DNA of 64,000 nucleotides from assembly GCA_028532985.1 (NCBI GenBank), contig JANCIK010000006.1, positions 1,178,001 to 1,242,000 of the forward strand, written 5' to 3'. The notes under the pieces were generated by a model. That model was not told the DNA's origin and ran no database searches. It saw nothing but the letters and a program-made list of their open reading frames with translations. The translations under genes were made by a program, and so were the position numbers. Numbering within the stretch: the first letter of the stretch is position 1; the number at the start of each line of letters is the position of its first letter. Below are positions 23,126 to 35,476 of this stretch, in pieces. Source of the DNA: Stropharia rugosoannulata (taxonomy: Eukaryota; Basidiomycota; Agaricomycetes; Agaricales; Strophariaceae).

Positions 23126-25932
23126 AGCTTGTAAATCTTGTACATATGTATTAGAGTATAACCTTCAACGCCTGATGTAAAATGTATAACAATATTTGGA
23201 ACAAAGCGAAGGTGTTTCTAAACAGTGCAGTGGGATTGTTGCGTTGTTCCATCAAGGGGTGTATTCGATTAACCCTTGTCTGATTTAGTATCTACAGTGC
23301 GGTAAGTATCTCTCGCACATAGTACCATAGCGATTTCTCTCCACCCAGGTAAGCCCCTGTGAAAGACTAGCAGGTGAAGCATGACCATCATGACCTGCTC
23401 ACAAAACACTCAATAATTTCCATGCAAATTCAGTATATCGAGTTCTCATCGAATCCTCGTAAATCAAGACGATGGATAAGATAAGAAGCGATTATCCATA
23501 TCTTATCATTTTCGCTCGATATGGAGTTGTACCTACCGTAATGGGATTAAGCATCTACATAGGCAATGCGCAGCGTGACGACAGCCGGGACATGTTACCT
23601 CCTAACATCCACCTGACTCAATAATTATTCAACCTCGGCGATTGTTCGTAAAAGTCAAGTAAAAAGTCGGACACTCCCTTTTTTAAAGTAGGGGTTAATA
23701 CGGGATCGTCGCGCGCGCAGCCGTTCTGGTTTTAGATACTCAAGTAAATCCCTGGCCTCCGCGCCTTTGATGGCAGCTAAAAACAACATATCGAAGACCA
23801 CAGAAGGAATTAGAACATTGTCGAACGTTGCATAGTTTATCTATTACAGTACCGCTCCCGCCCTGCGGCGCTACCCGCCAAAAGTGGAGATTCGTGTATT
23901 CCTCCCGGCCGGCTGTACATACATACTGTATATGCGGAGCTCCCTATTCGTATTTCACAGCCCTGAGATCCTGAGTGACCATGTAAGTATTAATAGAGGC
24001 GTAACATGGCACCAGACTGCACCACTGCGGTCTAAATACGTGCGCATTGACAATCGACTATATTACTGTCGCATATTTCCGGCTAGGCATCGCTTCCGCT
24101 CAGTCCGCCGGTATTTGCGGTATGTAGGGAGGGAGCCCACGCCTGGAACAAGTTTGAATGATTAGAGATGGCTACGGCGTTGATGGTGATCGTCTCAAAG
24201 CGCAACACAGAGCGACACACTCGGAGTATCCCACCCCAGCGCCTATGTAAGACAGCCACCAGGAACAAAGGGTCAAGGTATTTTACGGGTGGTGTTCTTT
24301 AGTGACTTTAAAAAAAATAGAACTAGAGCCCGTATTGATCGTGTAAGAGCCTTATCTTTCTGCATTTAACTGCAGAAAAATCTGTAAAAGAACGGTCGAG
24401 TATGCCATGAAACTCGTGTGCTGTCCGAGGCGGTCAGAATGCAAACAGAGATAGACGTGCAGGTAGCGGCATACCTGTATAAGATCGGGCTTCAAAGCAT
24501 CAGGGGTGAATATGTTCTGAAAACCACCCTAATATGGCTCAACGTCGCCGCTTGTCCGCGTCTACAGGAGCTTAAAAAGTTACCGAGAGAAGCATGTCAG
24601 CCCATCCAATTCCATGACATGACACATTCTATAGTCTTCCGAGTAATTCTGGGCGACAGTGGAACGAGACGGTGTAATTGACCATCCATATGTAACCCCA
24701 ACATACACAACATGTTGCAGACTCCCGCCAGAGTTAGTATAGAGTCAGAGAGCGATCAGTGGGTGATGGCAAACACCGCCGGTATGAGAACAAAATAGCA
24801 ATATGTGCGTGCTTTCCGCCGATAGTGTGCGCGAGTTAGTCGTATTAAATTTAAAATTGTCGGGACGCAAATGTTGGATGATAGGTGATGGGCCTTCCGA
24901 CGCATATGATCTGTGGTCCAGATAAAGTAGGATTATTTTATACATCACGAGCGCCATGGATGAAGAAAAAAAATCATGGCCTTGCCTTTGATAATGCGCT
25001 GGTTAATTATCGAGATGTTCGGTAGGCCCAAGTCACGGAGAAGTTTCTTCCAGTTAGTGATCAGGGTCGAGGATAATTCTGCTGAGAATAGTAAATAAGG
25101 CAAGGCGCCCAAGAAAGAGAAAGAATAGAATGAGGGGCGCATTTATATTATAAGAAAAAAGACACGAAAAGCGACGTCGGTGGCATGCCCGAGGTGCTGA
25201 CTGAATGAAGGCGGAACCTCATAGAACATGATGGCTCAGAATGGAGACATAACAGTGAGATTTCTTCACAAGGAAGGGTGATGAAGCTGGCAAGAATCTC
25301 CCAAAGTCCCAGCACAAGCCTATTCATATTTCATTGTTCGCAGCCCACGATCTGCCAAACTGAGATAACGGTGTGAGATACTCGCATGTCGCGGCTATGT
25401 AGAGCCATGCAGCAGATTGACTTTGCGATTGCCATTCAGTCTTGAGGTGAGAGAGATCTGGAGCCAGAGAGCAGCGACCCTGCAAATCTGGTGTCCACCG
25501 TGTGCACCTGAGCGCGCGTCCGGGCACGAATCGCGAGCGAGTCGCGCATATGTACGGTACCAATCGCGACCTATATGTTTGTGACGGCGAAAGAGCGACT
25601 GTGGCGTAGTCTGGACTTCGGGGTGTCTGATCAAAGAGGCCTCACAACATCTGTGCCCCAGAAACACGCAGCCAGCGCCCAAGAACCTCCGGGAACCTGT
25701 TCGAGAACATTGCAGTCAGAAAAGCCAAGTTTAGTCGGCGAGAAAAAGGCGCATGGAGGCGACAGCGAGGCGCTTATCAAGGCAGACAGGCAGAATGAGC
25801 GGCCGACGCATGTGGGCAGTATGCGGTGGGGGGCAGTAGAAGGGAGCGAGCCGGACGGCGGCTGATGATCATGATGCCCTCTGGCGGGGTTCGAAACACA
25901 GTTCCGCCCCCAACCACATCCTCCCAAAACCA
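23126..25932. other. 2.8 kb intergenic region, no supported gene
   Basis: Short open frames on both strands (up to about 110 codons) lack family motifs and do not join into a longer model. Visible sequence features are paired GATAAG/CTTATC motifs near 23476-23506 and an A-rich tract at 24309. The last few hundred bases are the promoter and 5' UTR of the V-ATPase subunit G gene. Nothing else can be supported. Confidence 0.4.
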
Positions 25933-26468
25933 ATGGTACGTCGCGCACGCACTGGCCCTGCAGACGACGCACTCACACTCACCGTGAATCCAGGCAACGC
26001 AGCAGTCCCAGGGCATCCAGACGCTCCTCGAGGCCGAGAAGGAAGCCGCAAAGATTGTTCAGCAGGCCCGCCAATGTAGGCTTACATCCGCTCCTGTTTC
26101 CGCTCCACCTGTCCTCATCCTATCGCCCACCCTGTAGATCGCGTCCAGAAGCTCAAGGATGCGCACGCCGAGGCCTCGAAAGAGATAGAGGAGTACAAGA
26201 GGGCCAAGGAGGAGGAGTTCAAGGCATTCCAGGCGTCGGTATGTCGCCCATTCCGGCTGTACTGCGCTTGTAGAGAAGACTAATGGCGGGATAGCACGCT
26301 GGCACCACATCGACCACCCAAGCGGCGTTGGACAAGGATACTGAAGCAAAACTCGCAGAAATCGATGCCGTCTTCAAGGCAAAGAAGAACGAGGTTGTCA
26401 ACACCCTACTGCAGCGGGCCACTCAGGTCAACCCGCAGCTCAATCGCAATCTCAAGAAACAGGCATGA
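25933..26468 (+). CDS. VMA10: V-type proton ATPase subunit G
   Basis: Exons 25933-25935, 25994-26075, 26138-26238 and 26295-26468 give 360 nt, 119 aa, the normal family length. Subunit G pairs with E to form the peripheral stalks that hold the V1 head to the membrane sector of the vacuolar proton pump. The N-terminal QQSQGIQTLLEAEKEAAKIV and YRVQKLKDAHAEASKEIEEY are the conserved helical segment; the C-terminal half ends QLNRNLKKQA. The first coding exon is the ATG alone, followed at once by a GTACGT donor. The model is supported by exact continuation M-ATQQSQ.. and by phase agreement at each junction. It converges with the transcription factor gene 341 bp downstream. Confidence 0.93.
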
Positions 26469-26809
26469 TCTGCGATCGCGCCCCACTGCCTATTTACGTG
26501 GACAGAACGATGTCTAATTTCCTTTCGAAGACTGTCGCGGATGGAAGAATGACGTTACAACATAATATACGATATGTAATTGGAGGTGTGCGATAATGGA
26601 TGGCGGTATCAATGAATACAAGATATAACAATGCGTGAAGTGTATGCGTGCATAACAGGTGGTAGGTAAGGGACAGCAATAAACAGTCAATGGCGGAACA
26701 GATCAAGTACATACAGTAAGATAATAGGGAGCATAGGACGGGATTGAAAACCCCGATGCAAGAAAGAAAGCTGCATCAAGAAAGACGAGCAAGATGGAAG
26801 AGGATGAGC
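26469..26809. other. convergent intergenic spacer (two 3' ends)
   Basis: AT-rich spacer between the stop codons of VMA10 (+) and the Zn2Cys6 factor (-). It should hold both 3' UTRs. A GTAGGC donor-like site directly precedes the factor's stop on the minus strand, so an alternative C-terminus extending into this spacer cannot be excluded. Confidence 0.4.
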
Positions 26810-29800
26810 CTACCTTGACTCGTTTGCAAGCCATGGCATGCCTACGGGCATACCGAGTGTCGTCGAAGGCCGCAGCTCCGCCACATCCGATGTGATAACG
26901 TTCGCATGCTGAGAACCAGCCAGCATCGAAGAATGGATGCCTCCAGAAGTCGACATTCTCCGCGGCGTTGTCAGTGGCGGCTGCTGTCCGGCGCTGTTGC
27001 CGTTTGCTGTTTGTTTCTGCGTGTCGGCGCTTCCAGCGCTCCTGGAGGCAGAACCCCACGAATCCAGTAGCCCACTCGCTTTAAGCGACGGCAGCGACTG
27101 CACCCCATCCCCGGGCACCCCGTAGCTCCGTCCGGACGACCCCACACCCCCACCATCGCCAGCGCTGCCTCCCCCCAGCTTCCCCTCTCCTGGTATTCCC
27201 GGCGCACACAGACCCCCAGCCCCTCCTGGAGCCCCAGGCGCGCACCCTGCCTTCACTCCGCCCTCGGTCCCGCTCCCACCGACACCGGCGCCGTCATCGT
27301 TGCCGCCTCCGCTGTTTAGGTGGGCCCACCGTGAGGCACCCGATGGAACCTGATGGCCAAGGTCCCGGGTGCCCGTGCCGTATTTACCACCTCCAGCCTG
27401 CGGCACCTGGCTTTGGAAACCAGATGCGTCGCCACCATTCCCACTCCCGCCACAAACCCCGCTGTTGTGACTAATTGCCGGCCCGCCTATGCCAGTGCTG
27501 CCCGAGCCCGATCCCATTTGGCCAACCCGTCCGTCTCGCGTCGCTCCATTGCTGCTGACGGAACCATCGCCATGTCCACTGGCATACTGCTGCCCTAGTC
27601 CCGCCGGGCGGCTGGAGCTGGTGGAGCTGCTCGATGTATTATTAGAGGCACGGCCGAGGGGATAAGATGTTGGCGGAGAATGGCTCGGCGAACGTTTCAT
27701 GACGTTAGTGCTCCCACTGCCGTACGAGTCTGACGAATGCTTGTGATGAGGTGAGCGCGGGTTAGATGGAGTATGATTGAGTGTGAATTGGCCCTGAGCG
27801 CCGGTGCGCACGTCAGAGGCACGCCGAAGCGGAATCTGATGCTGATGTTGCGAATGGTACGTCGCATGATGACTGCTATTGTTAAGCACGGGTTGAGATT
27901 GAGACGGTTGATGATAAGGCTGCTGCGATTGAACGGGGTGTTGATGGGTATGCGGCGGGGAGGGCTGGCTGCGCCAGTCATGCACCATTTCGAACATCTG
28001 CGTACCATATGATTCTTCATACTCCGATGCCCACTTGCGAATCTGAGGGTCATCTCTTTTGCAATATTTGATAAGTGACTATGACACCGCCGTCAGCAAC
28101 TGGGCTATAGCAAACAGGATCAGTACTCACCCACAGTGCCGAACCCACTAAGGCGGCGATAAGGATGCACAGATAGAAAAGGTGGATAAGGATTAGAATT
28201 AGCATATCCCGGTAAGGGATCGAAGGGCACAAGAGCTACTCACTGAGGATGCTATTCTTCGCACGGTCGCCCAACATTTTCAAAATAAGTTCAATACGTT
28301 CGACTGCCCATTGTGGTTCGGCCTTGGGTCCCCGATGGATACGTTGGCGAGCCTATGAAGCAAACAACCCCCGTGGAGGTGCAGGTCAGAATCAGAGGAA
28401 TAAATTTGCAGGCGAGAGCAGAGAAAATATAAGAAAGAAAGATAATCACGAGATTCAAGACCAGTGCGCATGATGCGTGGTAGAGATGGATGCAGCACCA
28501 ACACCAAGCTCCCCCATTCGAACTCGTCTCGAACATGGACTGTTGCACCTGTAGACTTTCTTCTGAGAAGCGCAAATGGTCTGGTAGGGTGCGATCCCAT
28601 TCCTATAATGATAATAGACGTCAGCGCCACCGAGCAGAGCCTGAAAGTACATCAAGATTAAAGCACGCACATCCATCCTTTGCTCTGCCTCCATCAACGC
28701 CCCTGCGGAAAAGCTATTTGTTGTATCTATAATTAGCGCCGGTCAGCCGTCGCTAGACATCCCAACGTAATGCCTATATCGGGAAGTATGCTCACCGGTA
28801 ATATCATCCAGAGCGAATTCCATTTTTGCATAGATGGAGATGACGCGAATGAGATGTCCAAATTCCGAGGCATATTGAGTCCTAACCGCCGGAAGGTAAA
28901 GATATTCTAAAGTTGGAAATCACGTCAGCGGAATAATGCAGGAGCGAAAAAGAGGGGGGATGGATGTGAGATGCCATTGACAATGATGAGGGGGGCTCAT
29001 AATTAGCATGGCAGTCAATCAGCGCGCGAACGCTGGCATGAGCATGAGTAGAAGCGGGAGAGGGCATAGGCACGCGGAACTGAAGAGACAGCAAGGCATG
29101 CGAGCCGCGGTTTGATGGCCCCTCCCCTGGGGGGTTAGAGGGGCAAAGTAAAAGAGCAAAGCCTGATGTGACAAAACGCAGCACACACCTGGTAACGTGG
29201 AATGAACTCCAAGTTCGAAGCTGGTCTCGTCCACAGGCAGTCTGAGGCGAAGTTCATTATCCGCGAAAGTCACCGGCTTTTTGAAGTATATAGACGCCAT
29301 GACATCGAGCAGATGGATAAGCCAGAAGATGCGCCGAACTGCCTCACGCTCGATTGCTCGCTGGACAAACTCCTGTGATGGGACCGGAGTGAGTGTCGGA
29401 TGCTCCGGACTATGCACTCCGAGGCCCTCCACGATCTGCAAAGCTAGATCTAATTCACCCGATTAGTACAACTGAGGTGGGAACGTAAAAGAGAACCTAG
29501 GGAGGAAAGGAGATATTACCGTGAAATCGGGAGCTCCAACTACTGTTCCTCTCCTCCGTGAGTATGTCGTGCATTTGGAGGATACACAGGGCCTGCGCAG
29601 CAGCGAGGTCGGGTTCGACAACTAAGCGTCCCGCCCCATCGAACATCTGGGAAAGGGCTTCCTGGGCAAATGTCTTTCCTGCGAATCGTGAGGGCGTTGT
29701 TCGAATCCGGGGTTGCTTGGATAAGGGGGCGGCAAGAGCGCATACAGCGAAAAGAAGATGGGATGGAACGCGATTGTGACTTAGTGCGGAAGAAAAAGTG

Positions 29801-30549
29801 GGCTTATGAATAATAACTCGAGCGGGGTGACAGTGGGTGAAAAATACTATGAGGAGGTTCCTGAGTTAGCGTCGCTACGCATAACAGAGTGAAAATGACT
29901 TGCGGTTGGTGAGCTCGCGTGTGAGGGCGTGATCGAGCTCAATCCCAGAGGGCTTCTCGACCGGCACGTCTGACAAAGGGCCGTCGATAACCAGGTCATC
30001 CACGGGCAGGGGGTTTCCCCGCTCATTACGGAAACGCTTCCGCGTGTGTTTGTGCTCGTCGTCGCTATTCTCGGTCTGGAGCTGGTGTGCGGTGCCCGCC
30101 TGGCTGGGATAGATCCGAAACTGATTAGAGGAGGGCACGCCGTGATGAGGCGGAGGGTGTATGCGGGCGTCGGATGGGGACAGCGAGGACTGCGGATCGT
30201 GTTTTTCTGGTTTGAACGGGCGTGGAGCAGGAACAGGCCGCCCCGAGGCGTCCGTGTATGTGCACTGCTTCGACGCATAGTAGCTGGAGCGCATAAATGG
30301 ATGTGCGGGCTGCGAAACAGGGCCACTCACCAGTTGCTGCAGGGAGCTGGGGCGGCGGGAGTCAGCTGGTGCTGTGGAGGAGGGCGCATACGCACCTGTG
30401 CCGTCGCAGCGCCGTTTGCTTTTGTGGCAGGCGTCGCAGGCCTGGGGTGGTCAGCGAGGGCGACGGCGAGGACGGCGAGGACGTACCTTTGCCAGACGCT
30501 TTCGCTTGGGGCCCTTGACAAAGGGGCTGGTGGAGTCAGAGTTTTGCAT
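26810..30549 (-). CDS. Zn2Cys6 transcription factor with fungal-specific middle homology domain
   Basis: Twelve exons (30487-30549, 30396-30441, 30331-30346, 29904-30283, 29520-29846, 29189-29449, 28796-28906, 28671-28726, 28450-28602, 28244-28352, 28131-28147, 26810-28078) sum to 2808 nt, 935 aa, in frame. After a basic PKRKRLAK, the zinc cluster at residues ~23-49 has the spacing C-x2-C-x6-C-x5-C-x2-C-x6-C and binds two zinc ions to recognise DNA. LFFTHCHPARVIIHKPTF begins the fungal transcription-factor middle domain, which includes EREAVRRIFWLIHLLDVMAS. The C-terminal ~400 residues are His/Gln- then Gly/Ser-rich. Exons of 16 and 17 nt and one GC-AG intron are needed for this model. The target pathway is not predictable from sequence. 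Confidence 0.9.
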
Positions 30550-30804
30550 GGAGATGGTGGTGGAACGGGAAAGACTGGTTGTCATTTTCTCAGCTTCAGC
30601 CAGCTATCGGTCCGCCGGCATGCAGACCATCCAGGGCAAGCGGCCCACGTGCTCCAACTATGGTACCTCCACCGACCGCCGGCTCAATATCAATTGTATG
30701 TCCGTGCAACCGCACCCTTACTTGTTCTGTCACACGCTATCTGTTCTCCGAGGATGTGCTGTAATTCTCTGGTATTACAAATCATATCACTAGCTACATG
30801 CCCT

Positions 30805-31298
30805 CTAATCGAACAGCCCGAAGCCCATGTCGTCGTCAGACTCCTCCTGCAGCGCACAGTCAGCGGGGGGCCCAGGGCGAGTGCATGTGCCGAACTGACC
30901 TTCTCCTCAGCCTTCTCCTCCTTCTTCTCCTCGGCAGCAGGGGCAGCGGCGGCTCCTCCGGCAGAGGGGGCGGCGGCAACAGCGGCACCTCCGGACGGGA
31001 CCTAATACAGAGTCAGCTCCAGCTCGCAAGCGCCAGACAGGGAACACTCACGGAGGCGAGCTTGGCAGAGCCCTCAGCAATGAGCTGCGGGACATTGTGA
31101 ACACATATAACTAGCAACAGAAGCATACGGGGTAAATACCTCAGCGGTGGACTTGCCCTCAAACTCAGAGATCAGCTTGGCGAGGCGCTCATCATCGGTC
31201 TCAATGCCGACAGTCGCGAGCAGCTTCTTGACATCAGCAGCGGTGGGGTTGGCGTTGCCACCGGTTTGGAGGAGGAGGTATGCAGCGATGTTACGCAT
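30805..31298 (-). CDS. RPP2: 60S acidic ribosomal protein P2
   Basis: Exons 31140-31298, 31052-31084, 30900-31001 and 30805-30846 give 336 nt, 111 aa. P2 forms the lateral stalk of the large ribosomal subunit with P1 and P0 and recruits elongation factors. [15 protein letters not shown] and the helical dimerisation segment [20 protein letters not shown] come first. An Ala/Gly hinge follows, then the invariant tail [13 protein letters not shown], split from the hinge by the last intron. The initiator context and length match the family. It is divergent from RPS15 across a ~400 bp shared promoter. Confidence 0.96.
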
Positions 31299-31700
31299 CT
31301 GCACAAAACAAGTGCGCGCGGTTAGAGCTGTAAACCACATACATTTGATGGCGCGTACTTTCAAGTTTTGAGGGGGTCTGGGGGGAAGTTATGAGATCGG
31401 ATAGCCACAAATCACTGTCCACGCCGCAAAAAATAAGTTTTTCGGGCGCGCTGCACTCGACAATCACTCACATTTAATCCTCAAGGGAAGACCTGCAGTT
31501 TCTAGCCGAAAGACGAGTTTTGACGACACCGAAGGGCCTTGCCATCGCTGAATCTGTCGCCGGTCAGATGAACTGTACAGTACCACGTGATTTATTTTCA
31601 GCCACAATCCGAGCACAATTCCCACATTGGTAAAGATATTCGCACTCCGCTCGCCCCCCACCCACAAGCCCATCGCCGCCGACAACCGCCTGCAACAACC
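31299..31700. promoter_or_regulatory. bidirectional promoter of the RPP2/RPS15 ribosomal protein pair
   Basis: 402 bp between two divergent ribosomal protein start codons. It contains a CACGTG E-box at 31584-31589 and a C-rich pyrimidine tract just before the RPS15 start (31650-31700), a common feature of fungal ribosomal protein leaders. Shared control of the two genes is inferred from the arrangement, not shown. Confidence 0.55.
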
Positions 31701-32494
31701 ATGGTGAGTCTATCTTCTATCCGTAAACTATGTCGGAACACTGAAATGCTGACAATCTCTCTTTCAGGCTGAAATTACCGACCCCCAGTTGGCCGCAGAC
31801 CTCAAGAAGAAGCGTACCTTCCGTACCTTCTCCTACCGTGGAGTTGAGCTCGAGAAGCTCTTGGACCTGGGCAACGAGGAGGTGTGTAACAGCCTAGTAT
31901 AAATGTATGCAATATTTTGAACGCATAACGATATAATTTAGTTCGTTGAAGTATGTGGATTTTTGAATCAATACAAGAAGCGTCGTTGAACAAACTATTG
32001 TGCATCTGTTAGCTCGTTCACGCCCGTGCCCGCCGTCGCTTCCAGCGTGGCCTCAAGCGCAAGCCTCTAGGACTCATCAAGAAGCTCCGCAAGGCCAAGA
32101 AGGAGGCCCCTCCCAATGAGAAGCCTGCTGTTGTGAAGACACATCTCCGTGACATGATTATCGTCCCCGAGATGATTGGTAGCGTTGTCGGCATCTACAA
32201 CGGAAAGGTGTGTTCTGTTCACTGCTTTGTACCTTGGGGAGGAGGGGTGGGGGTTATGCCGTGTTGCAATGTCGTATGCAGGGTGGACGCTTACATTCAT
32301 TGACAGGTCTTCAACTCCGTCGAGATCAAGCCTGAGATGACTGGACACTACCTCGCCGAGTTCTCTTGCTCATACCGACCTGTCAAGCACGGTCGCCCCG
32401 GTATTGGTGCCACCCACTCTTCCCGATTGTATGTGTTTTGGTTGAAGACCACTACATGTAGACTCATCCCTTTTCTAGCATCCCCCTCAAGTAA
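31701..32494 (+). CDS. RPS15: 40S ribosomal protein S15 (uS19)
   Basis: Exons 31701-31703, 31768-31881, 32013-32207, 32307-32428 and 32479-32494 give 450 nt, 149 aa. uS19 sits in the head of the small subunit near the decoding site. Diagnostic segments are [50 protein letters not shown] and [20 protein letters not shown], ending ATHSSRFIPLK. The first coding exon holds only the ATG, as in the V-ATPase G gene. The last exon is 16 nt and supplies the terminal residues; it uses a TTCTAG acceptor. Confidence 0.96.
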
Positions 32495-32973
32495 ATGGAT
32501 CCCTCTTTTTCTGGTCTTTTTTTGCTTGTACATTTACGCACACAAAATCATGACATGCGTCATTATGCACATATGCGCCTATGAGTTCGTTATCTATTGC
32601 TTTCGGATTTGCAAGTGCCCATGCAACTCTTGTTTGCTCGCTATACGGCCATCCACTCTTGTCTAGATGCAGAGCGTCTTTGCAGCCTAACTGATCCCAC
32701 GGACCGTCAGTGTCATTGCTGCTCCAGCATTTGACTACTTTCCGTTCGTGCATATTTCTCCTCCCTTATCGTCCCTCCTGAATGGGAAATGAAGGACATA
32801 TTTGAAAATATACATGTGCTTCTGCGCTGCGGATCAGGCGGTCCGTCACGTCTTGTCGCTCTCCATATGTCTGCTGTTGAGATGTTTGCCATTGGTGAGA
32901 GTTCGGCGCGAGAACGCACTTTATAAGCCTGGCGTCATTCGTTACCCGATTAACCTCTTCGCCTAGCTCCACG
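32495..32973 (+). promoter_or_regulatory. spacer with TATA-containing promoter of carboxypeptidase S copy 1
   Basis: The spacer holds the RPS15 3' UTR and the promoter of the next gene. TTTATAAG at 32920-32927 lies ~50 nt before the ATG at 32974. The same TTATAAG motif occurs at nearly the same distance (49-51 nt) before the start of the paralogue at 37955 and before the relic start at 36605, so it is conserved within the tandem family. Confidence 0.55.
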
Positions 32974-35476
32974 ATGTCGCTGTTGAACGAAAAGGATGGA
33001 CAGAACGTACTTCCCGTCGCAACGATCTCTGCGTCGCCTCCAGCTCCGACGCGTCGCAGGTACTGGAAGCTTCTCGCATTCGTCTCCTTATGTCTTCTTG
33101 TCCGCGCGTCCTACAAACATCACGATGCGCCCACTGTAGACGAGTACTACGGTGAAGCAGCTTGTCCTCAGGCCGATGCCTTGGCGCCCACGGAGAATGT
33201 CGCCTTGTGGAAAACCGTCAACGACAAGATTGGGACTCCCCAATTCAAAGCAGATGCCGTCAGCTGGCTTTCTGGCGCAGTACAGGTTCCGTGAGCGGTT
33301 TAGGAGTGAGGTCTACTGTTGAATTGAATGCTCACGCCCGAGCAGGACCGAGTCGTATGACAACATGGATCCCGTCGGCGTGGATCCGCGCTGGGAAGCG
33401 TTCGGGCCTTTTCACGACTACTTGTTGGGCGCGTTCCCTCTTGTGTAGGTTTATGAGTACACCCCTCGCCCGCCTTCTCACGAAATGTCTTGTGTAGTCA
33501 TACGAGCCTCAAATTGACAAAGGTCAATACATACGGGCTGTACTATGAGTGGAAGGGCACGGACGAGTCGCTCAAGCCGTTGCTCCTCGCGGCGCACCAG
33601 GGTGAGTTATTTGACTTTTTGATGTGGGTATGACTGACTGCTCAACCCTCTTCTGATGTATTAGATGTTGTTCCTGTCGATCCTACGACCGTTGATCAAT
33701 GGACATATCCTCCGTATTCCGGATATTTCGATGGTAGGTACATATTTAGATGGAGCTAGTTGAGCGAGTCCGATCGTTTCTTCTCTGCCTAGGGAAATCG
33801 GTTTGGGGGCGCGGGAGTATGGATGACAAGAGTGGTCTCATCGGCATTCTGTTAGCACCCTTTTCTTTGATAGATTTGTCTTTACAAACTTTCTGATGAA
33901 ATTCTTTACAAAGATCCACCGTCGAAACACTTCTTGCCGCCAATTTCCAGCCTAGTCGCACTGTCGTTCTCTCTTTTGGCTTCGACGAAGAATCGAGTGG
34001 TTTCCATGTCAGTCTCTTCCTGAACAAACCGTTAGGGTTTTTTCTAATATAATTTCACTCAGGGGGCTGGTGCTCTTGGTGAACATTTGTTGAGCGTATA
34101 TGGTGAGAATGGGTTTGCAATGATTGTGGATGAAGGCTGTCAGTGTTTCAATCACGTCATGAATTATGTATTATACTGACCTTTTAATCTTTAATCAAGC
34201 TGGCTTGACCAAGCAGTTTGGTTCAATCATCGCGACGCCCGGAATTGCTGAGAAGGGCTTCTTAAACGTTTTGGTGGAAGTGACTGCAGCTGGCGGTCAC
34301 TCGAGCATTCCTCCACCTCACACTGTATGTTTAAGCCCAAACTCAGCGAATACTAGTTTCATTACTTAAGGCTATGCATAACAGAGCATTGGTATCTTAT
34401 CTGCTTTACTTGTACACTACGAAAAGAACCCATACAAAGCCAAGATCGTGAGTGTACTTATCATTTGGGCTGTTCGTAAAATAATGAGCAATGCTGCGCA
34501 TAGACCAGAAATGAACCTATTTATGAAACGCTGCAATGTTTGGCTCAACACGCTAGTGAAGTGCCTCCGAAGTTGCGCAAAGCTATCAAGGACTCGGTCA
34601 AGTCGAACAAAGCTTTACATCGCCTTCAGCACTACGTTGCCAAAGACCTAGTTCTCGGCAGCATGGTAGGCACTACCCAGGCCATCACGCTTATTCAGGG
34701 TGGAGTTAAGTCGAACGCGCTCCCCGAGCGTGCATCAGCAGTCGTCAATCATCGTATTGCCGTTGTCAGGTATGCTTTATCATTTACCCATGCGCAGCCC
34801 CATCGCAGAACCGCTCATGCGTAATGAAACTTCGATAGCTCTCTGGATGAAGTCAAGCAGTCCGATACGAAACTCCTCGAGCACCTCGGACATGAATTTA
34901 ACCTTACCTACGAGGCGTTTGGCTCCCGGATCTCGAAGGAAGGCGCGCCTGCAAGTGGCACATTGACCCTCAGTGACGCCTTCAACGGGGGCCTCGAGCC
35001 GGCACCCATCACCCCCACGGGCAGCGACGCTGCACCGTATCAGCTCCTCTCGGGCACAATCAAGGCAACGTACAAAGCACACCGGCCGGACGAGGATAAT
35101 ACCGACGCTGTGATTGTAGCTCCGAGTATGATGTCCGGGAACACCGGTAAGTGGCCAGGCATTGGGAACGAGTCAGTCTGCCTCACGAGCTTGCCCGCTG
35201 ATTGCATTTTATGTATATGCAGACACCCGCTTCTATTGGAAGCTCTCGCCGCACATTTTCCGCTACAACCATGCGAACGCCGCTGACTCGGACGCCGCCC
35301 TGCGGGGTGTGCATACCGTGAACGAATGTGAGTCAGACATACTTTTTGGCGTTATGATATGATGCACTTTGTTGATTGGGATTGTTTGTCCAGCGCACTC
35401 TGTCGACTCATTCTTGGAACAGATAAGATTCTTCCTCACCTTGATTCTTAACGCAGATGAATCTAGGAGCATATAG
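32974..35476 (+). CDS. CPS1: vacuolar carboxypeptidase S-like M20 metallopeptidase, copy 1
   Basis: Multi-exon gene, MSLLNEKDGQ to LILNADESRSI. The family removes C-terminal residues from peptides, especially with a glycine before the last residue, in the vacuole for nitrogen recovery. A single membrane anchor lies near residues 31-47 (WKLLAFVSLCLLV) after a short cytosolic tail, the type II topology of yeast Cps1. Dinuclear zinc motifs are all present: AAHQDVVPV (His), WGRGSMDDKSG (bridging Asp), GFDEESSG (catalytic Glu and ligand Glu), VDEG (Asp) and the late VHTVNE (His). GGHSS marks the dimerisation/lid insert. Joining GTGAGC(33294)..GAGCAG gives QVPTESYDNMD, matching the paralogue. Likely an active enzyme; tandem with copy 2. 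Confidence 0.92.

Noticed and set aside
30046..31005. 319-codon plus-strand frame
   Set aside because: Antisense to the zinc-cluster exons and RPP2; no ATG-context, domain or codon support compared with the confirmed minus-strand models.
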